64,000 nucleotides of DNA, from NCBI GenBank assembly GCA_937996235.1, contig CALKVK010000009.1, positions 124,001-188,000 on the forward strand, given 5' to 3'. Both the position numbers and the translations under genes were made by a program. A model generated the notes under the pieces. It searched no databases. It was given only the letters and a program-made list of their open reading frames with translations, and had not been told where the DNA came from. This stretch comes from an uncultured bacterium. GTDB lineage: Bacteria; Planctomycetota; JAJSAM01; JAJVHW01. Of the stretch, positions 44,519 to 54,700 are shown in pieces (the first letter of the stretch is position 1; the number at the start of each line of letters is the position of its first letter).

Positions 44519-45688
44519 TCAACGGAGGGAGTCCGCGAGCAGGGGCTCGATGCGGTCCGCGGTGTAGGAGGCACCCCACCGCGCCTCCACCTCGCGCCGC
44601 GCCGCGGCGCACCGGCGCACGGCCTCGGCCGGTGCGGCCAGCAGCTCGGAGACGCGCTCGGTGAGCTGGAGCGGGTTGCCCGGGGCGAACGTGCCGCCGA
44701 GCGCGCCTCCCGCGAACACCGCGTCGCCGGTGCCGGAGGCCGCCACGACGGGCACGCCGCAGCTCGCGGCCTCGAGCGCGCGGCGCGGGAACGGGTCGCT
44801 CTCCTCGGCTGCGTGGACGAACACGTGGGCCTCGCGCAGGAGCGCGACGGAGCGGGCGTCGGTCGGCGCGGGGACGACCTCGACGCGTCCGGTGACCCCG
44901 GCGGCACGCCCGATCTCGGCGAGCTCGGCCAGGTACGACGACTCCGTCGCGTCCGCGACCAGGCGCAGGCAGACCCGCTCCGGGAGGCGCTGCAGCGCCA
45001 GGAAGACCGCGTTCAGCCCGGCCGAGCGACGCAGCGCGCCGTGATGGTGCAGCCGGACGGGCCCCTCGGTCGGGATGGTGGGCTCGCGGTAGCCGAAGAG
45101 GCGCGTGTCGATCCCGGCGGTGAGGACGCGCGCGGACTGCACCGGAAGTCCCCGGACCAGGAGGGACTTCCAGCGCTCCTCGTCGAAGACGACGAAGCGC
45201 GCCGCGCGCGCGTCCGGCCGCTCGATCGGGGCGCCCGCCGCGCGCGCTCCGAGCCGCGCGAACGCGCCGACGCCCTCCCAGCGCGTCCACCACGGGTGGC
45301 TGCCGGCGAACGCGGAGAGCGCCCAGTCGTAGCCGAGGTCGATCCAGCGCGCGCGGGCGCCGTCGACGGCGAGGAGCGCGGGCGGGAGGCCGGCGGCGTC
45401 GGCGAAGAGCACGACCGAGTCGCGCTGCCGGCGCAGGGCGCGGCGCAGCGCGCGGCACTGCCGCCCGACGCTCGCGGCATCCAGGTCGGGCTCCTCGCGC
45501 GGGGCGAGTGCCCGGACGACCTGCACACCGCCGAGCAGCTCCTCCTCGGGCTTGTCCGGGGCGGCGCCGACGAGCAGCGTCACGCCGTGCCCGCGACGGG
45601 CCAGCTCCGCGGCCACGGCCGGGTAGGAGGGATCGGACAACCGCCGCCGCTCGGACGGCAGAGCCGCCTGGACGATCACCACCTGCAC
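44519..45688 (-). CDS. glycosyltransferase, GT-B fold
   Basis: A 389-residue transferase. The donor half shows LHHHGALRRSAGLNAVFLAL, and a PFPRRALEAASCGVPVVAA segment equivalent to the E-x7-E region; the N-terminal half is less conserved (VVIVQAALPSERRRLSDPSY). It likely adds one sugar of the repeat. GGGAGG 7 bases before GTG 45688 supports that start over GTG 45709. It is separated from the next gene's stop by 58 bases and from the PEP-CTERM gene by 109 bases. Confidence 0.8.
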   Translation of the reverse strand: MQVVIVQAALPSERRRLSDPSYPAVAAELARRGHGVTLLVGAAPDKPEEELLGGVQVVRALAPREEPDLDAASVGRQCRALRRALRRQRDSVVLFADAAGLPPALLAVDGARARWIDLGYDWALSAFAGSHPWWTRWEGVGAFARLGARAAGAPIERPDARAARFVVFDEERWKSLLVRGLPVQSARVLTAGIDTRLFGYREPTIPTEGPVRLHHHGALRRSAGLNAVFLALQRLPERVCLRLVADATESSYLAELAEIGRAAGVTGRVEVVPAPTDARSVALLREAHVFVHAAEESDPFPRRALEAASCGVPVVAASGTGDAVFAGGALGGTFAPGNPLQLTERVSELLAAPAEAVRRCAAARREVEARWGASYTADRIEPLLADSLR

Positions 45689-45746
45689 CGCGCTGCCTCC
45701 CTGCCCCACTCGCCGCCGCGAGGCTACCGCAGACGCGCGGGGCGCG

Positions 45747-47201
45747 TCAGTGTGGTCGCGCCCGGAACAGTCCGGGCCGGACCTCGTCGGCGGCGACGCC
45801 GTGCGGGAGACGCGCGGCGCGGTCGCGCCAGACCGGCGTCACGACGTACCACGACCCGCCCGCCGCCGCCGCGCCGCCGGGGTGCCGCGCGCCGAGCGCG
45901 CGCTGGACGACCACGTCGGTGCGCACCCCGCGCACGGACTGCATGTACTCGAGCGCGCCGCCCGCGCCCCACTCCGCCTGGACCTCCGCCCCCGCGGGCA
46001 GCGCGGCGAGCACGTCGCGGGCCCAGCGCTCCGGCTCGTCGAATCCCGTCCGCACGGGGAGCAGGAAGCGGCGCACGGCCGCGGCGTCGTAGTCGGGGAG
46101 GAGCCGCGCCCCGAGCGGCGTCACGGCCAGGACCGCGTAGCAGAGCGGGGGCGTCGCGGCGCACGCGAGGGCGAGCGCGCGCCGTCGCAGCTCCGAGCGG
46201 ACGACGTCGACGCCCTCCGCGCAGAGCAGCGCCAGGAGCGGCAGGAGCGGCGTGAGGAACACGTACCGGTCGCCCACGCCGCCCATGCGCAGCGGGAGCA
46301 CGCAGACGGCGCCGCACGCGGCGGCGGCGAGCGCGAGGCCGCGGACGCCGTGCCGTCTGCGCACCGCGGCGAGTCCGAGCGGAGCGAGCGCCAGCGCCGG
46401 CCCCGCGAGGTCGAACGCCAGCCACTTCGCGACGTAGAGGAGCGACGCGCCGAGCGGCGCCGCGTCGCCCGCGACGAGCGCGGCGTTGCGCGGCACGCCG
46501 ACGAGCACCTGCGCGAGATACGCCCCGTCCACGAGCGGGACGCCGCGCCGCTGCGCCTCGGCGGCGACGAGCCCTGCGAAGGGCAGCGCGCCGACCAGCG
46601 CGCCGCCGGCGAGCGCGGCGGCGTGGCGTACGCGTCGCCCGCGGGGCGCGCCGGCGACGGCGGCGCAGGCGAGCACGGGCAGGAGCGGGAGCAGGGCGCG
46701 GTGGTGCAGGAGGCCGAGTCCGGCGACGAGCCCGAGGCAGCCCGCCGCACGCGCGTCGCGCTGTGCCGCGAGCGCAGCGCCGACCGCGAGCGTCACGAAG
46801 AGCACGAGCAGCGCGTAGACCTCCGCCTCGACCGCCGAGCTCCACACCGTGTGCGCGACGGCGAGCGTCGCCGCCGCGGCGCACGCCGCGGCCGCACTGC
46901 GCTGCCGGAGTGTGGTCGCGATGGCGTGCACGACCCCGACCGCGAGACCGGTCGCGGCGGCGTCGAGGAGGACCACGGCGCGCGCCGGGGACGGCCCGAG
47001 CGCCGCGATGCCGCGGGTCAGCAGCGTCTGCAGCGGATACGAGCGCGCGTACGGCGCGAGCGGTCCGCCGCGGGCCGCGCGCGCGGCGAGGTCCGCGGCG
47101 TCGCCGAACGTGCAGCCGGGCGCGCCGAGCGCGGCGTAGCCGCACGCGAGGGCGCCGGCGATGCCGGCCGAGAGCGCGACGGCACGCGCTCCGGGACGCA
47201 T
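45747..47201 (-). CDS. polytopic membrane protein, DUF2723/GT39-like
   Basis: A 484-residue protein with about ten helices, an N-terminal GDAADLAARAARGGPLAPYA loop like the Asp-containing first periplasmic loop of DUF2723/GT-C enzymes, and a soluble C-terminal part of about 90 residues. GT-C enzymes use lipid-linked sugars to modify proteins or glycans outside the membrane. The ATG 47201 shares one base with the Wzy-like stop. Identification is by architecture, so a transport or scaffold role is not excluded. Confidence 0.6.
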   Translation of the reverse strand: MRPGARAVALSAGIAGALACGYAALGAPGCTFGDAADLAARAARGGPLAPYARSYPLQTLLTRGIAALGPSPARAVVLLDAAATGLAVGVVHAIATTLRQRSAAAACAAAATLAVAHTVWSSAVEAEVYALLVLFVTLAVGAALAAQRDARAAGCLGLVAGLGLLHHRALLPLLPVLACAAVAGAPRGRRVRHAAALAGGALVGALPFAGLVAAEAQRRGVPLVDGAYLAQVLVGVPRNAALVAGDAAPLGASLLYVAKWLAFDLAGPALALAPLGLAAVRRRHGVRGLALAAAACGAVCVLPLRMGGVGDRYVFLTPLLPLLALLCAEGVDVVRSELRRRALALACAATPPLCYAVLAVTPLGARLLPDYDAAAVRRFLLPVRTGFDEPERWARDVLAALPAGAEVQAEWGAGGALEYMQSVRGVRTDVVVQRALGARHPGGAAAAGGSWYVVTPVWRDRAARLPHGVAADEVRPGLFRARPH

Positions 47202-48604
47202 CAGGAGAACGCCGGGCGGAACGCGGCGTGCGGCGCGTCCGCGAGGGGTTCCCCGGAGGGTTCGGAGCGCGCGAGCCGCTGCGACTGCTTCGACACGATC
47301 GCGCTCGAGACCCAGAAGATCAGCGCGTTCGGGCTGCCCGCGGACAGGACGCCGCCGTGGACGAACGTGTCGGCCAGCATGCCGAGCACGCTCGCGAAGA
47401 ACAGCATGGAGACGGCCGCCTCCGGCGAGCGCGGTGCGGCGAGCAGGCGGATGCCGGCGAGGATCGTCTGCGCGCCGAAGATCCAGAACAGGCCCAGTCC
47501 GACGAACCCGACGTCCACGAGCAGGGAGACGTGTGCGCTGTGCAGGTTCGTCGCGTAGCGCACGCGGCCGAGCGCGAGCGACTGCTCCGTGTCCTGGTCG
47601 TCGAGTGCGCGCGACGCGGCCCAGCCGTGGCCGAAGACCGGCGACTCCATCGCGACGTCCCAGCCGCGCTGCCAGCGCTCGAGGCGCCCGCCGACGTCGG
47701 AGAGCGTGTTCGAGCGCAGCACGACGTCGTCGACGGCGGAGCCCTCGATCTCCTCCACCGGCGTCGCGAGCAGGGCGATCGCGCCGATCACGAACACGGC
47801 GCCCGTCGCAACCACGGCGCCCGCCCGGTAGCGGTAGAGGAACACGATGACCGTGGACATGAGCGCGATGCCGACCGCGGTCCGCGAGCCGGAGAACACG
47901 ATGGAGATCGCGAGGCACACGAGCACCGGCCAGCGCAGGAAGGCGAACCGCCCGAGGTAGGCGCGCGGCGCGGCGAGCACGATCGGCCACAGCATCGCGC
48001 CGAACACGCCGTTGCCGTTCGCGTTCGAGAGCACGCCGCAGAAGCGCGTCTCGACCCCGGTCTCGTGGACGAGCTGGAAGTCGCGCGTGATGAGCGCCAT
48101 GGCTCCGAACGCCACGCCGACCACGTGCATCGCGACGCCGACGAGGAGCGCCCCGACGCACAGGCGCGGCAGGAAGTCCTCGGAGTCGAGCAGTCGCCAG
48201 CCGACCACGTACGAGAGGATCAGCGTGCACACGAACGTGCACGCGATGAGCAGCGAGAACAGGGGCGCGTCGGACCACGCGCACGAGACGAGCGCGAAGA
48301 GGCCGAGGGCGACGAGGGACCACGGAGGTCGCTCGTTCCCGTGCCGCTCGCCGCGCACGGACGCGACGAAGAGCAGGCCGCGCACGGCCAGGATGCCGAA
48401 CACCCACCACCGCAGGATGTGCGAGAGCGCGATCAGCGGGTGGTACCAGGCCAGCGAGACGAGGAGCACCGCCATGCCGACGACGATCGCGCGCGAGAGG
48501 CGCGCGAAGAACATGACGAGCAGACAGACCACCGTCACGGCCGCCCAGCCCACGCCGAAGCGGTAGGCCAGCTCCACGATCTGGAGGTCGAGGCGCCAGA
48601 TCAT
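47201..48604 (-). CDS. O-antigen ligase/polymerase (Wzy/WaaL superfamily)
   Basis: A 467-residue protein with about eleven helices. Superfamily landmarks are the Arg-containing loop FSGSRTAVGIAL and the late ESPVFGHGWAASRA with ALLHxN-like NLHSAHVSLLVDVGFVG. Together these fit Wzy polymerases and O-antigen ligases, which act on undecaprenyl-linked glycans at the periplasmic face. It is the better match of two such proteins here and the likely repeat-unit polymerase. The ATG 48604 overlaps the glycosyltransferase stop (ATGA). Confidence 0.8.
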   Translation of the reverse strand: MIWRLDLQIVELAYRFGVGWAAVTVVCLLVMFFARLSRAIVVGMAVLLVSLAWYHPLIALSHILRWWVFGILAVRGLLFVASVRGERHGNERPPWSLVALGLFALVSCAWSDAPLFSLLIACTFVCTLILSYVVGWRLLDSEDFLPRLCVGALLVGVAMHVVGVAFGAMALITRDFQLVHETGVETRFCGVLSNANGNGVFGAMLWPIVLAAPRAYLGRFAFLRWPVLVCLAISIVFSGSRTAVGIALMSTVIVFLYRYRAGAVVATGAVFVIGAIALLATPVEEIEGSAVDDVVLRSNTLSDVGGRLERWQRGWDVAMESPVFGHGWAASRALDDQDTEQSLALGRVRYATNLHSAHVSLLVDVGFVGLGLFWIFGAQTILAGIRLLAAPRSPEAAVSMLFFASVLGMLADTFVHGGVLSAGSPNALIFWVSSAIVSKQSQRLARSEPSGEPLADAPHAAFRPAFS

Positions 48605-49863
48605 CGCGGCGGCGCCTCGCGCCGGAGCAGTGCCGCCAGCCGTTCGGAGGTGCGGCGGAGGTCGTGCAGCCCGGCGACGCGCCGGCGCGCCGCGTCGGTC
48701 GTCGCGCGACCGCTGCGCGCGTCGGCGAGGCAGCGGGTCAGCGTGCGCGCGAGGTCCGGGGCGTCGTCCACCGCGGCAAGGTAGCCGGACAATCCGTCCT
48801 CCACGAGCTCGGGGACACCGGAGAGGCGCGTCGAGACGACGGGCACGCCGGCCGCCATCGCCTCCATCAGGGCCACGGGGATGCCGTCGAGGTCGCCGTT
48901 CGCGGCGACGCGGCACGCGAGCACGAACGCCTCGGCCCGCACCAGCTCCTCGCGCACGCGCTCCGGGCCGACGGCACCGAGCAGCTCGAGCTCGACGCCC
49001 AGCTGCGCGGCGAGCGCGGCCAGGCGCTCGCGCTCCGCGCCCTCGCCTGCCACCACGACCGTCACGCGCTCCCCGCCGCGCGCCAGCTCCCCCGCGGCGC
49101 GCACGAGCACGTCGTGTCCCTTCTTCTCGCGCAGCGCGCCCACGGCGAGCAGGCGGCCGCGCTCGGGACGGCGCGGGAGGTCCGCGAACTCCTCGATGCG
49201 GATGCCGACCCGGGCGACCGCGATGCGCGCCGCGGCCTCCGGCACGGCCGCCGCGACGCGCGCGCGGTCGAACTCGCTGATCGAGAGCAGCAGGTCCGCG
49301 GCGCGCGCCTTCGGACGGAGCAGGAACGGGTTGTAGGCCGTGTGGTTGGTGAAGGAGAAGGGCACGTCGAGGAGCCGCGCCGCGACGAACGCGACCGTGC
49401 TGCCCGCATCGACGAACTGCGCGTGCACGCGGCGAGGCGCGCCGTCGCCGCGCAGTCGTGCGGCGAGCGCGACGCCGAGGACGAAGTGACGCAGCGAGCG
49501 GACGCGCGAGCGGAGCGGCTGGTCCGTGTAGCCGCCGCCGGCGCAGGCGGCTAGCGTCGCGAGGAAGCGCGCGGGTCGCCGCAGCGCGGATGCGGCGCAC
49601 GCGCGGAGCGCCGCACCGCTCGCGGCGCGCGGCAGGTACGTCGTGAACCGCTGCGCGCGGCGTCCTTCCGCGTCGAGCGCGGCGTCGGCGTCGGCGCGCG
49701 CGGCGAAGACGTGCACGTCGAGACCGCGCTCCCGCAGCGCGAGCACCTCACGTGTGGTGAACGTCTGCGTCAGGACCGGGAACGAGTACGCGACGTAGGC
49801 GACGCGGAACGGTGCGGCGTCCTCGCCGGCGTCTGCGGACGGCGCGGCGGCGGTGCGCGGCAC
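48601..49863 (-). CDS. glycosyltransferase family 4
   Basis: A 420-residue GT-B transferase. The N-terminus has VAYVAYSFPVLTQTFTTREV, typical of colanic-acid-type WcaL/AmsK transferases; the donor domain has LLAVGALREKKGHDVLV and DGIPVALMEAMAAGVPVVS (E-x7-E region). It would add a sugar during repeat assembly. GTG 49863 lies 3 bases from the carbamoyltransferase stop, so both are co-transcribed. A short Ala-rich N-terminal extension of about 18 residues may be non-native; a later start is possible. Confidence 0.87.
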   Translation of the reverse strand: MPRTAAAPSADAGEDAAPFRVAYVAYSFPVLTQTFTTREVLALRERGLDVHVFAARADADAALDAEGRRAQRFTTYLPRAASGAALRACAASALRRPARFLATLAACAGGGYTDQPLRSRVRSLRHFVLGVALAARLRGDGAPRRVHAQFVDAGSTVAFVAARLLDVPFSFTNHTAYNPFLLRPKARAADLLLSISEFDRARVAAAVPEAAARIAVARVGIRIEEFADLPRRPERGRLLAVGALREKKGHDVLVRAAGELARGGERVTVVVAGEGAERERLAALAAQLGVELELLGAVGPERVREELVRAEAFVLACRVAANGDLDGIPVALMEAMAAGVPVVSTRLSGVPELVEDGLSGYLAAVDDAPDLARTLTRCLADARSGRATTDAARRRVAGLHDLRRTSERLAALLRREAPPR

Positions 49864-49866
49864 GCG

Positions 49867-51567
49867 TCAGGGGGCGCTGGGCGCCTTCTCCAGCACGAAG
49901 CGATCGATCACGAGTGCGTCGATGCCCGTCGTGAAGTAGCACTTGAGCGCGTCCATCGGCGTGTTGACGATCGGCTCGCCGCGGATGTTGAACGAGGTGT
50001 TGAGCGTGCACGGGATGCCCGTGCGGCGGCCCAGCTCCACCAGGTAGCGGTGGTAGAGCGCGTGCTCCTCGCGCGTCACGGTCTGCAGGCGCGCCGAGCC
50101 GTCGACGTGCGTGATCGCGGGCAGGCGGCCGCGCGTCTCCGGCCGCACCTGCCACACGGTGAGCATGAAGGGCGAGGCCCCGCCCTGCTCGAACCAGCGG
50201 TCCGCCTCCTCGAGCACGCAGCTCGGCGCGAACGGCCGGAACGGCTCGCGGTGCTTCACCTCGCGGTTGACGATGTCCTTCATCTGCGGATTGCAGGGAT
50301 TCGCGAGGATGCTGCGCCCGCCGAGCGCACGCGGTCCGACCTCGGCGCGTCCCTGGTACCAGCCGACGATCCTGTCCGCGGCCACGAGCTCCGCCGCCGC
50401 GGCGGCCGGGTCGTCCACCTCGCGGTACTGCGCCTTCGCGATGTCGAGCGCGGCGCGCACGTCGTCGGTGTCGGTGTCGGGCCCCCAGTAGGCGTGGTGC
50501 ATCGTGAAGCGCCGCGCGCCGCCCGTCTCGTGCCAGCCGAGGAACGCCGCGCCGAGCGCGAGTCCCGCGTCGTTCGCGGCCGGCTGGATCCAGACCTCGT
50601 CGAACACGTTCGCGAGGCACAGCTTGCCGTTCGCGACGCTGTTCAGCGCCACGCCGCCCGCCATGCAGAGGCGCGACTTCCCGGTGAGCCGGCGCGCGCG
50701 CCGGCCGAGCGCGAGGACGGCCTCCTCGAGGACGCGCTGCGCGCCCGCGGCCACGTTCGCGAAGCGCGGCTCCGTCGGGTCGTCGCCCTTCTGCACGGGC
50801 TCGCCGAAGAGCTCGACGAAGCGCGCGGAGGAGCGCCGGTCGGGCTCGTGCTTCAGTCGGTCGAGGTCGAAGCGCACGTCGCCGTCCGCGCCCACCTTGC
50901 AGAACTGCGCGAAGCGGTCGGCGAGCGCGTCGCCGTCGCCGTACGACGCGAGTCCCATCACCTTGCCGGCGTCGAGCACGGGGCGGAACCCCAGCCACTC
51001 GCACACGCAGTCGTACATGTGGCCGATCGAGTGCTCGGGAAAGCCGAACGTCTCGACCCGGCGGATCTGCGTGCCCTCGCCCACGTAGATGCCGGTCGCG
51101 ACGCCGTCGCCCTGCGCGTCGAGCGTGAGGATCGCGGCGTCCTCGAACGGCGAGCAGTGGAACGCCGACGACGCGTGGCACAGGTGGTGGTTCGCGGTGC
51201 GCGTCGCGCCGCGGTAGCCGTGGCGGCCGCGCACGCGCCGGCTCTGGCGGAGCGGCTTCCAGCCGCCCGTCACCAGCGCCTGGTCGCGCAGCCAGCGCCG
51301 ATACCACGGGCGCCCCGCGAGGCGCAGGGCACCGAGCGCCGAGTGCCAGATCTCCGCGCCCGGATCGCCCGCGAAGACGACGAGGTCGACGTCGTTCATC
51401 TCGATGCCGGCCTGGTCCAGGCAGAAGCGCAGCGCCTGGTCCGGGAACGCCATCGTGTACTTGTCGCGGTTGAAGCGCTCCTCCTCCGCGAACGCGACCA
51501 GCGCGCCGTCCGACACGAGTGCGGCGGAGGCGTTGTGGCTGGCGGCGTTCAGTCCGAGGACGTGCAT
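49867..51567 (-). CDS. carbamoyltransferase, NodU/CmcH family (copy 1)
   Basis: A 566-residue enzyme. The N-terminal Kae1-like half has LGLNAASHNASAALV and the metal His pair region NHHLCHASSAF; MAGGVALNSVANGKL follows; the C-terminal YrdC-like half has GWYQGRAEVGPRALGGRS and NTSFNIRGEPIV. The family moves a carbamoyl group from carbamoyl phosphate, through carbamoyl-AMP, to a sugar hydroxyl. It likely decorates the polymer. It is the first gene of the minus-strand EPS locus, facing the TPR gene across 156 bases. Confidence 0.9.
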   Translation of the reverse strand: MHVLGLNAASHNASAALVSDGALVAFAEEERFNRDKYTMAFPDQALRFCLDQAGIEMNDVDLVVFAGDPGAEIWHSALGALRLAGRPWYRRWLRDQALVTGGWKPLRQSRRVRGRHGYRGATRTANHHLCHASSAFHCSPFEDAAILTLDAQGDGVATGIYVGEGTQIRRVETFGFPEHSIGHMYDCVCEWLGFRPVLDAGKVMGLASYGDGDALADRFAQFCKVGADGDVRFDLDRLKHEPDRRSSARFVELFGEPVQKGDDPTEPRFANVAAGAQRVLEEAVLALGRRARRLTGKSRLCMAGGVALNSVANGKLCLANVFDEVWIQPAANDAGLALGAAFLGWHETGGARRFTMHHAYWGPDTDTDDVRAALDIAKAQYREVDDPAAAAAELVAADRIVGWYQGRAEVGPRALGGRSILANPCNPQMKDIVNREVKHREPFRPFAPSCVLEEADRWFEQGGASPFMLTVWQVRPETRGRLPAITHVDGSARLQTVTREEHALYHRYLVELGRRTGIPCTLNTSFNIRGEPIVNTPMDALKCYFTTGIDALVIDRFVLEKAPSAP

Positions 51568-51723
51568 GCGGCGGGTCGCGACAGACGGCGGCGCATTGGA
51601 CGTCCGCCGCGCGCGCGCGACAAGGAATGGACCCCGAGGTCCGCGCTGCGTCGTTGGGCGTGCGCGCGCCGCGCGGCAGGCGCTACCCTCCCTGCCGTCC
51701 GGACGTCCGGGCGGGTGAGGTGC
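51568..51723. promoter_or_regulatory. divergent intergenic region of the EPS locus and TPR gene
   Basis: These 156 bases must hold promoters for both the long minus-strand EPS operon and the plus-strand TPR gene. No convincing -35/-10 or -24/-12 element was found. A 12-bp palindrome at 51699-51710 is no more than expected in such GC-rich DNA. Confidence 0.3.
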
Positions 51724-54700
51724 ATGGCCGACGACGTGACGACGAACTGCCGGCGCTGCGGTGCCGCGTGCGCCGCCGGCGCATCGGACTGTCCCGCGTG
51801 CGGAGCGGCGCTGCTCGGGATGTGCGGCTGCGGCGCGGTCGTCGTCGCGGGTTCCGAGCGCTGCGCGGCGTGCGGCCGTCGGCAGCGCTCGCAGCGCAGG
51901 CGCCGCGGACTCTCGCGCCGGACGAAGGTCGTGGCGCTCGTCGTCGTCGTGGTCGTGGCCGCGGGCGCGCTCGGGTTCGCCTCGTGGCGCCGGGCGCGCC
52001 GCGCACCGTCTCCGTGGCAGCGGCTCGAGAGCGGCCGCGTGCTGTACGACGCGGGTGCGTTCGGCGAGGCGCTCGAGCAGTTCCAGCAGGTCGCGCGCGA
52101 TCTCCCGCGGGAGAAGCGCGCGTGGCTGCTCGCGGGCATCTGCAAGCGGCGCCTCGGGCGCGCTCCTGCCGAGTGGCTCGCGGACGTCCGACAGGCGCTC
52201 GCGCTCGACCCGGCGCTGCCCGAGGCGCTGCGGCTCGTCGCGCAGGCGGAGCTCGACGCGGGGCGCGTCGAGGAGGCGGAGGCCGCCGCGGAGAAGCTCC
52301 GCAGCGCGGCGGGCGAGGACGCGCAGGTGCTGTGGCTGCTCCTGCAGATCGAGCTGCGCCGCCCGCGGCCGGACCTCCACCGCGCGCTCTCGCTGACACG
52401 GCGCGCGCGGCAGGCCGGGATCGACGCGCCGGAGGCGGTGCTGACGGAGGTGCAGATCCGGCTGCGCCTCCGCGGCCCCACACCGGCCCCGGAGACCGAC
52501 GCGGAGTTCGCGGCGCTGCTGCGGCAGGCGCTGCGCGTGCTCGACCGCGACGCGCCGGCACGGGGCGACGGCGCCGACGTCGCCGTGGAGCGCGTGCGGA
52601 TCCTGCTGGCGCAGGCCGAGGTGGACGCGGCGTTCCGCGAGTGCGAGAAGGCGCTCGCGGCCGGCGGCGACAGGCTGACCGGCCCGCAGCGCGCGACGCT
52701 GCTCTTCCTGCGCGCGCAGGCGTGGGACGCGCGCGACCGCGACAACGAGCCCAAGCTCTACGCCAACCCTCGCCGCCTCGACGTGGACCAGGCCGTCGCG
52801 GCCGACGCGAGCGTCGGCTTCGCGCTGCTCGTCGCCGACTACGAGGTGCGCATGGGGCGCCTCGACGACGCGGAGCGCGTGCTGCTGCCGCACTGCGACG
52901 CGTCCGATCCCGCCCCCGCCCTGTTCCTCGCGGCCGTCCGCATCGAGGCCGGTCGTCTCGACGAGGCGGGCGCGTTGCTCGAGCGCACGGCGGAGCGCGC
53001 GGGGAACCTGCCGTACCTGGAGACGCTGCGCGGCGATCTCGCGGCCGCGCGGGGCGACGCCGCCGCGGCGCGGGAGGCCTATCGCCGTGCGCTCGCGGCG
53101 GGCGGCGCGACGCGCGTGCCGTCGGTGCGGCTCGCACTGCTCGCGGCACGCCCCGGCGCGTCGGCGGCGGAGCGCGACGACGCCGTCGCGGGCCTCGCGT
53201 CGTTGACCGGCGACACGGACGGCGGCGACCCCGATGCGTGGCGCGCCCTCGCCCTGGTGGAGGCCGCACGCGGGCGGAGCGACGCGGCGATCGCGGCGGC
53301 CCGCGCGCGGACCCGGCTCGCGCCGACCGACCCGGAGTCGTGGACGCTGCTCGGCCGCTGTGCGCTCCTGCCGCCCGGCGAGGACGCGGCGCGCGACGCC
53401 GGCCAGGCGTTCGACCGCGCGCGCGCACTCGACCCCTCGCACCGCGGTGCGTGTCTCGGGCTGGCGCAGGCGCTGCTGCGCCTCGGGCAGGCGGGCGAGG
53501 CCGCCGCCGCGTGCAGCACCGCGCTCCGGAACACGCCGGACGACGGCGAGCTGCTCGCGCTGCGGGCGTCCGCGTATCGCCTGCTCGGTCGCTGGGACGC
53601 CGCCGCCCTCGACCTCACACGCCTCGCGGCGACACCCGAGCGCTCGCGCGAGACGTTCCTGCAGGCCGTCGAGGCGCTCTACCGCGCGGGGGAGCGCGAC
53701 CGCGCGGACACGCTGGTGCGGCAGGCGCTCGAGAACTGCGACGCCGAGACGCGCGCCGCGCTCGAGTTCGTCCGCGCGCTCGGCGCAGGCGACGCGGAGG
53801 GTGCGTTCGCGCGCGCGCAGACCTCTGCGCCGACGCTCGTCCTCGCCGACCTGCTCCTCGCGGCCGCGCGCCACGACGACGCCGCGCGCGTCCTCCGTCA
53901 GGTCCTCGAGCAGCACCCGGGCGACGCGGGTGCGACGTGGCGGCTCGTGTTGGCCCTCCTCGACGGCGACCAGGTGCCGGACGCGGCGGTCGCCGAGGCG
54001 CGCGCCGCCGCGGCGGCCCTGTCGGCCGCGCACGACGCTCCGGAGCGCGCGCTCGTGGAGGGGCGTCTGCTGCTCCGTGACGGGAACGCAGAGGCCGCGT
54101 CGGCGCTCCTCGAACGGGCCGCCGCCGCGCTCGGCCACATCGCCGCGGTCCAGTACCTCGCCGCCGAGGCGCGCTGGGCGGCCGGCGAGCGCGAGAGCAC
54201 GCTGCCGCGCTACCGCTCCGCCGTGCTCGCGCCGGGGGCGACGCCGGCGATGCGGCGGCGCGTCGCCGGCGTCCTGGTCGCGCTGGCGGCCGGCTCCGCC
54301 GGCGCGACGCGTCGTCTCGACCTGCTCCGCGAGGCCGTGCGGCTCGATCCGGCGTCGGGGCCGGCGTGGAACGCGCTCACGCTGGAGCAGATGTCGGCGG
54401 GCGACTTCTCGGCGGCCGCGGCGACGGCGCAGCGGGCGCTGACCTCGCGCGAGCTGGACGCCCCCACGCTGCTCGCCCTCCGACGCCGCGCGGCGCTCTC
54501 CGCCGCGGCCGCGGGCAAGCGCGACACGGCGGAGCAGCTCCTGCGCTCGTTCTCGGAGGAGGAGTCGGCGTCGCCCGAAGGCGTCACGCTCCGCGCGTTC
54601 GCCGACCTGCGGGCCGGGCGCGGCGCACAGGCCGTGGAGGCGCTGCGCGCGCTGGTCCTCCAGGACGACGCCCCGCCGCTCGCGGTGCTCGTCCTCGCCG

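Noticed and set aside
51699..51710. Palindrome CCGGACGTCCGG before the TPR gene
   Set aside because: At this GC content perfect 12-bp palindromes are expected many times per 64 kb; no second copy or promoter link.
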